From Campylobacterales bacterium (GTDB taxonomy: Bacteria; Campylobacterota; Campylobacteria; Campylobacterales; SZUA-545), in contig JAOXRY010000391.1 of NCBI GenBank assembly GCA_025800305.1, positions 1-19,229 on the forward strand: 19,229 nucleotides of DNA, given 5' to 3'. The notes beneath the pieces were generated by a model. That model worked only from the letters and a program-made list of their open reading frames with translations. It did no database searches and was not told where the DNA came from. Below are positions 16,480-19,229 of this stretch, one piece after another. The position numbers and the translations under genes were made by a program. Every line of letters begins with the position of its first letter. The first letter of the stretch is position 1.

Positions 16480-16646
16480 TTAACTGTTTCCTTATTTAAC
16501 TTAACTAATTCTTCACAGATTGGTTCAATTTCTAAAAAATCTGCATTAGCTTTTTGTGACAAAGCCTTTTTATTGTTTATAAGATAAAGCTTATCAGCAA
16601 CTTTTTCTTTTAACTTTTCATACAGTTTAAAAGGTGAAATAATACA
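16476..16646 (-). other. Possible small reading frame or 3' remnant between the 70-residue protein and manC
   Basis: Directly after the TAG stop of the 70-residue gene, the same frame stays open for 56 codons and ends in TGA overlapping the manC ATG (ATGA). The peptide is lysine/glutamate rich with plausible codon use (YEKLKEKVADKLYLINN in the first half, FLEIEPICEELVKLNKETVK at the end). No ATG or GTG exists in the frame; TTG at 16562 gives 27 residues, and ATT at 16643 follows a GGGA. It may be a small gene with a non-standard start, a readthrough extension, a decayed 3' end, or chance in AT-rich DNA. I do not recognise it. Confidence 0.35.
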
Positions 16647-16859
16647 CTATCCCATCAAGCTAACTGTCTTAGCAATTGCGAAAGTTGCACCAGCACCTAC
16701 AGCAACCCCATAAAAAGCCAATTTCCAAGCATCATAGCTTGTTTTTCTCATTTCAAGATCTAAACGCTTGTTATCTATCTCTAAATCTTGAACAACCTTT
16801 TTAAAATCAGCCTTCAACTTCTCAATTTCTAAGATCTCTTTTTCATCTACCGTAGTCAT
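16647..16859 (-). CDS. Small coiled-coil protein with one C-terminal membrane segment, unknown function
   Basis: The 70-residue product has a charged, heptad-like helix (about residues 5-40, EILEIEKLKADFKKVVQDLE) followed by a membrane segment at about 46-68 (WKLAFYGVAVGAGATFAIAK). This suggests a tail-anchored inner-membrane protein with a cytoplasmic coiled coil. The start ATG has AGAGG six bases upstream and a perfect TATAAT further upstream, so expression is well supported. I do not recognise a family. It is the first gene of the manC block, but nothing in it suggests a polysaccharide role. The frame continues past its TAG stop for 56 codons (see the adjoining entry). Confidence 0.75.
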   Translation of the reverse strand: MTTVDEKEILEIEKLKADFKKVVQDLEIDNKRLDLEMRKTSYDAWKLAFYGVAVGAGATFAIAKTVSLMG

Positions 16860-16884
16860 ACCAAACCTCTTATAATTTTGAATG

Positions 16885-16920
16885 TTAAGCTATTATATCT
16901 AAAACCATAAAATCTCTTAA
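16885..16920 (-). promoter_or_regulatory. Promoter of the small-protein/manC/aldo-keto reductase block
   Basis: A perfect TATAAT lies on the minus strand at 16897-16892, in the 57-base gap after the carboxynorspermidine dehydrogenase gene. It predicts transcription from about 16885 and a leader of about 26 bases before ATG 16859. The upstream region is T-rich (ATTTTATGGTTTTAG) with no clear -35 box. No terminator hairpin is visible in the gap, so some readthrough from the gene before is likely. Confidence 0.55.
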
Positions 16921-18101
16921 ATCTCTATCTCTTTAATAACCCAAGGAAGTCCGCTAACCATAAGCTCATCCATAAATGGTTTAGCATCAAATTGTTCCAT
17001 ATTATACACACCACTCTCTTTCCAAGTACCTTTACATATAAGCTTTGCTCCAATCATTGCTGGAACCCCTGTTGTATAACTTACTGCTTGTGCTCCTGTC
17101 TCTTTATAACACTTTTGATGATCACATACATTATAAATATAGACCTTCTTTGGCTTGCCATCTTTAATTCCATCAATCACACAACCAATATTTGTTTTCC
17201 CAACAGTTCTTGGTCCAAGGCTTGCAGGATCTGGCAGAAGCTCTTTTAAAAGTTTAATTGGAACTATTTTCTGACCATCAACTTCAACCTCATCAATACG
17301 AAGCATTCCAACATTTTCTAGACACTTCATATGTGTTAGATAGCTCTCACCAAATGTCATAAAGAATCTAATTCTTTTAAGCCCTTTAATGTGCTTTACA
17401 AGACTCTCCATCTCTTCATGGTAAAGAAGATAACTATCTTTCACACCAACTTCTGGGTAATCCCACTCCATTTTGATTTCCATTGGGTCAGTCTCAATCC
17501 ACTCTCCATTCTCCCAATATCTTCCTTTTGAGCTTACTTCTCTTAGATTGATCTCAGGGTTAAAGTTTGTAGCAAAAGGATATCCATGATCTCCACCGTT
17601 ACAATCTAGAATATCTATTGTATGAATCTCATCAAAAAGATATTGATCTGCATAGGCACAAAAAACATTGGTAACACCAGGATCAAAACCAGATCCTAAA
17701 AGTGCCATAATCCCTTTATTTTTGTATTTTTCATCAAATGCCCACTGCTCTTTATACTCAAATTTTGCAGTGTCTGGATGCTCATAGTTTGCTGTATCAA
17801 GATAGTGAACACCTGTTTGTAAACACGCTTCCATAATTGTTAGATCTTGATAAGGAAGAGCGATATTTAAAACCATATCTGGTTGGATTTTTTTAATTAA
17901 TTCAACAAGTTCGGGTACATTATCTGCATCGACCTGTGCAATATCAATATTTTCAACTCCCACTTCATTTTGCAGAGCTTTACAACTCTCCAACCTTCTT
18001 GAAGCTAAAGTTATCTTTTTAAATGTATCTCTGTTTTCCACACACTTATGAACAACAACACGACCAACGCCACCAGCACCAATGATTAAAATGTTTGACA
18101 A
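16917..18101 (-). CDS. Carboxynorspermidine/carboxyspermidine dehydrogenase (saccharopine dehydrogenase family)
   Basis: Reductive condensation enzyme of the alternative spermidine route: it joins aspartate semialdehyde with a diamine, using NADPH, to give a carboxylated polyamine that NspC-type decarboxylase then converts. The 394-residue protein has an N-terminal Rossmann fold (IIGAGGVGRVVVHK, residues 5-18), then ASRR for cofactor phosphate contact and conserved blocks LNIALPYQDLTIMEACLQTG, YLDTANYE and LGSGFDPGVTNVFCAYA, which are typical of the carboxynorspermidine branch rather than true saccharopine dehydrogenase. The start is TTG at 18101 with GGAG five bases upstream; the frame's next residues, SNILIIGAGG, fit a normal N-terminus. 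It follows the OmpA-like gene by nine bases. The decarboxylase gene is not in the window. Confidence 0.9.
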   Translation of the reverse strand: MSNILIIGAGGVGRVVVHKCVENRDTFKKITLASRRLESCKALQNEVGVENIDIAQVDADNVPELVELIKKIQPDMVLNIALPYQDLTIMEACLQTGVHYLDTANYEHPDTAKFEYKEQWAFDEKYKNKGIMALLGSGFDPGVTNVFCAYADQYLFDEIHTIDILDCNGGDHGYPFATNFNPEINLREVSSKGRYWENGEWIETDPMEIKMEWDYPEVGVKDSYLLYHEEMESLVKHIKGLKRIRFFMTFGESYLTHMKCLENVGMLRIDEVEVDGQKIVPIKLLKELLPDPASLGPRTVGKTNIGCVIDGIKDGKPKKVYIYNVCDHQKCYKETGAQAVSYTTGVPAMIGAKLICKGTWKESGVYNMEQFDAKPFMDELMVSGLPWVIKEIEI

Positions 18102-18110
18102 CTTTTCTCC

Positions 18111-18767
18111 TTACTTTAAGATCTTATAGAGTTTCTCTTCACTTTTAAGTCTTACCACAAACTCAACTCTTCGAGCTTTCTCTCTATCTTCCAGCTTGGC
18201 AAAAGCCATACCGTTTGCTCTAAAAGTTTTTTCTATCCAATCTCTATTGTTTATCACTCGTTTACTTTCCAAACTATAACAATAAGACAGGACCTTGAAA
18301 GCTCTTTTTTGTGAAAGCTCCATATTTTTTAAGTAGATCTCCTCTTTTGAAGAGCTTTTTCCCCACTCATCAGAGGTATGTCCCTCTATTAAGATCTCAA
18401 CAATTTCATCTTTAAATTCTTTGGCGGTAATTATACTTAAAAATCTTGGAAAAAACTCCTCTAAGACGGTTTTAAACTCATCTTTGATTTTACTTTGATT
18501 TATTTCAAAGAGCACCTTTGGGGAGTGAAAGACTATCCTATTATCTTTGGTAACTGTTGCCTCCCACTTTTCCAAATCGTTTTCAAACTCTTCATAGATA
18601 GCTTCATTAAGATTTACTTTATCATCTCTATAGCTTTTAGCAACATCTTCCATCTGCTTCTTCTCAGACTCAACCTCAATCATAAACCCAATAGCAATAA
18701 AAAGAAAAACCAACATAAGCCCTGACATCATGTCAGAGATACTTATCCACTCACTACTCTGCTTCAG
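18111..18767 (-). CDS. OmpA/MotB-like peptidoglycan-binding channel partner (ZorB-like), probable CTG start
   Basis: The protein has one N-terminal membrane helix (SGLMLVFLFIAIGFMIEV) and a C-terminal OmpA-type peptidoglycan-binding domain (IEGHTSDEWG, NMELSQKRAFKVLSY, final RRVEFVVRL). That is the layout of MotB, TolR-type and ZorB stator partners. Two ATG codons at 18731 and 18728 could start it, but the frame continues upstream as KQSSEWISISD, a block conserved in these proteins. The Asp of SISD corresponds to the ion-carrying Asp of MotB (Asp32 in E. coli). The frame is closed by TAA at 18779-18777 and has no ATG, GTG or TTG between. CTG at 18767 lies after AAGGG with suitable spacing and gives 218 residues with this Asp at position 12. 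It overlaps the MotA-like gene by 14 bases, so the two are probably coupled partners. Confidence 0.8.
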   Translation of the reverse strand: MKQSSEWISISDMMSGLMLVFLFIAIGFMIEVESEKKQMEDVAKSYRDDKVNLNEAIYEEFENDLEKWEATVTKDNRIVFHSPKVLFEINQSKIKDEFKTVLEEFFPRFLSIITAKEFKDEIVEILIEGHTSDEWGKSSSKEEIYLKNMELSQKRAFKVLSYCYSLESKRVINNRDWIEKTFRANGMAFAKLEDREKARRVEFVVRLKSEEKLYKILK

Positions 18768-19229
18768 GTTTTTCCCTTAATTTCTCCACTATGGAAAGTA
18801 CAGTAGCAACACTCATCCCAACAATAGAAGTAAAAAATGCTGTTTTCAAGCCAACTAAAATATCATTGACACTATTTATAATATCTGATGGATTAAACCC
18901 TTGGAGACCAATGAAGATACCAACAAAAGTTCCAAGAACCCCAACGCTCACTATTTGACTTTTAAGATCTTTTCCTGTTTTTACATCGATAATTAGAAGA
19001 ATAAATATGATTACTACAAAAGTCATGTTGACGGGATCTAGCAACACATCAAATAAATTACTATTACTGACAACAGAGCTTTCATCATTTGATGTTTTTT
19101 TATCGCACTTACTTAGTGTAATAATATCTCTATTTTTAGAAACTATTTTTTTACTAATTCCGTCAATATTAGACAACTTTTCTATAGATTCAAAACATCC
19201 GTTAGATTCTCTATGTTTTATAATTTTTT
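18754..19229 (-). CDS. MotA/TolQ/ExbB-like proton channel protein, 5' end outside the window
   Basis: The frame has no stop between 19229 and the TAG at 18756-18754, so the gene probably begins outside the window; a TTG at 19176 is an internal alternative (140 residues). The visible part has a polar stretch of about 60 residues, then three membrane segments: MTFVVIIFILLIID, VGVLGTFVGIFIGLQGF and GLKTAFFTSIVGMSVATVLS. The last two match the channel-forming helices of TolQ/ExbB/MotA, including the GxLGTxxG motif and the Thr-rich final helix. The link between the first and second helix is only about 15 residues, so the large cytoplasmic domain of MotA/ExbB is absent there. The protein ends six residues after KLREKP, without the long cytoplasmic tail of Zorya ZorA. 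It overlaps its OmpA-like partner. Probably an ion-driven stator; its purpose is unknown. Confidence 0.82.
   Translation of the reverse strand, partial: KIIKHRESNGCFESIEKLSNIDGISKKIVSKNRDIITLSKCDKKTSNDESSVVSNSNLFDVLLDPVNMTFVVIIFILLIIDVKTGKDLKSQIVSVGVLGTFVGIFIGLQGFNPSDIINSVNDILVGLKTAFFTSIVGMSVATVLSIVEKLREKPEAE

Noticed and set aside
18111..19229. A complete Zorya anti-phage system.
   Set aside because: Only the two channel-like proteins are present; the next gene is a polyamine biosynthesis dehydrogenase, and no ZorC, ZorD or ZorE homologue is seen.
1..19229. CRISPR arrays, tRNA or rRNA genes, insertion sequences.
   Set aside because: No regularly spaced repeats, no tRNA-like cloverleaf or rRNA sequence, and no transposase was found in the mostly coding sequence.

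Overview
The window looks like a chromosomal segment of a low-GC member of the Campylobacterota (formerly Epsilonproteobacteria). The main clue is the minus-strand order pyrH, rpoZ, spoT, tyrS, fabX-like flavoenzyme, N-acetylmuramoyl-L-alanine amidase. As recalled, the Helicobacter pylori genes HP0777 to HP0772 have this order, and Campylobacter jejuni is similar around tyrS. A TlpD-like chemoreceptor with a C-terminal CZB domain and a carboxynorspermidine dehydrogenase also fit the phylum. I cannot assign a genus. Almost everything is on the minus strand; the one plus-strand gene is a large lipoprotein.

Layout in the direction of minus-strand transcription, from high to low coordinates. (1) 19229-16917: a MotA/TolQ/ExbB-like channel protein cut by the window edge, an OmpA/MotB-like partner, and carboxynorspermidine dehydrogenase, probably one operon. 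(2) 16859-13552: a 70-residue coiled-coil/membrane protein, a possible 56-codon reading frame, the bifunctional mannose enzyme manC, a ClbS/DfsB-family protein and an aldo/keto reductase. This block has a good -10 box in front and a bidirectional hairpin terminator behind. (3) 11540-13489 (plus strand): a 649-residue lipoprotein with repeated beta-sandwich-like modules and a C-terminal fibrinogen-like domain. (4) 11303-11539: the divergent intergenic region, with the pyrH promoter and a long imperfect inverted repeat. (5) 11302-2373: a tightly packed operon, pyrH-rpoZ-spoT-tyrS-fabX-amidase-(membrane-anchored TIM-barrel protein)-waaF, with gaps between -11 and +21 bases. It joins nucleotide metabolism, stringent response, translation, unsaturated fatty acid synthesis and envelope assembly. 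(6) 2307-1: the CZB chemoreceptor, the heptose-bisphosphate phosphatase gmhB, and a multispan membrane protein cut by the window edge.

Envelope biogenesis is the common theme. gmhB and waaF make and transfer heptose for the lipopolysaccharide inner core, manC makes GDP-mannose, the amidase splits peptidoglycan, FabX makes unsaturated fatty acids, and the lipoprotein and OmpA-like protein sit at the surface or the cell wall.

Start codons are the most striking sequence-level feature. TTG and GTG are common. gmhB (ATA) and the OmpA-like gene (CTG) have no ATG/GTG/TTG start compatible with the full conserved protein, yet each has a well-placed ribosome binding site before a non-standard codon. 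For the OmpA-like gene, the nearest ATG would remove the aspartate expected to carry the ion.
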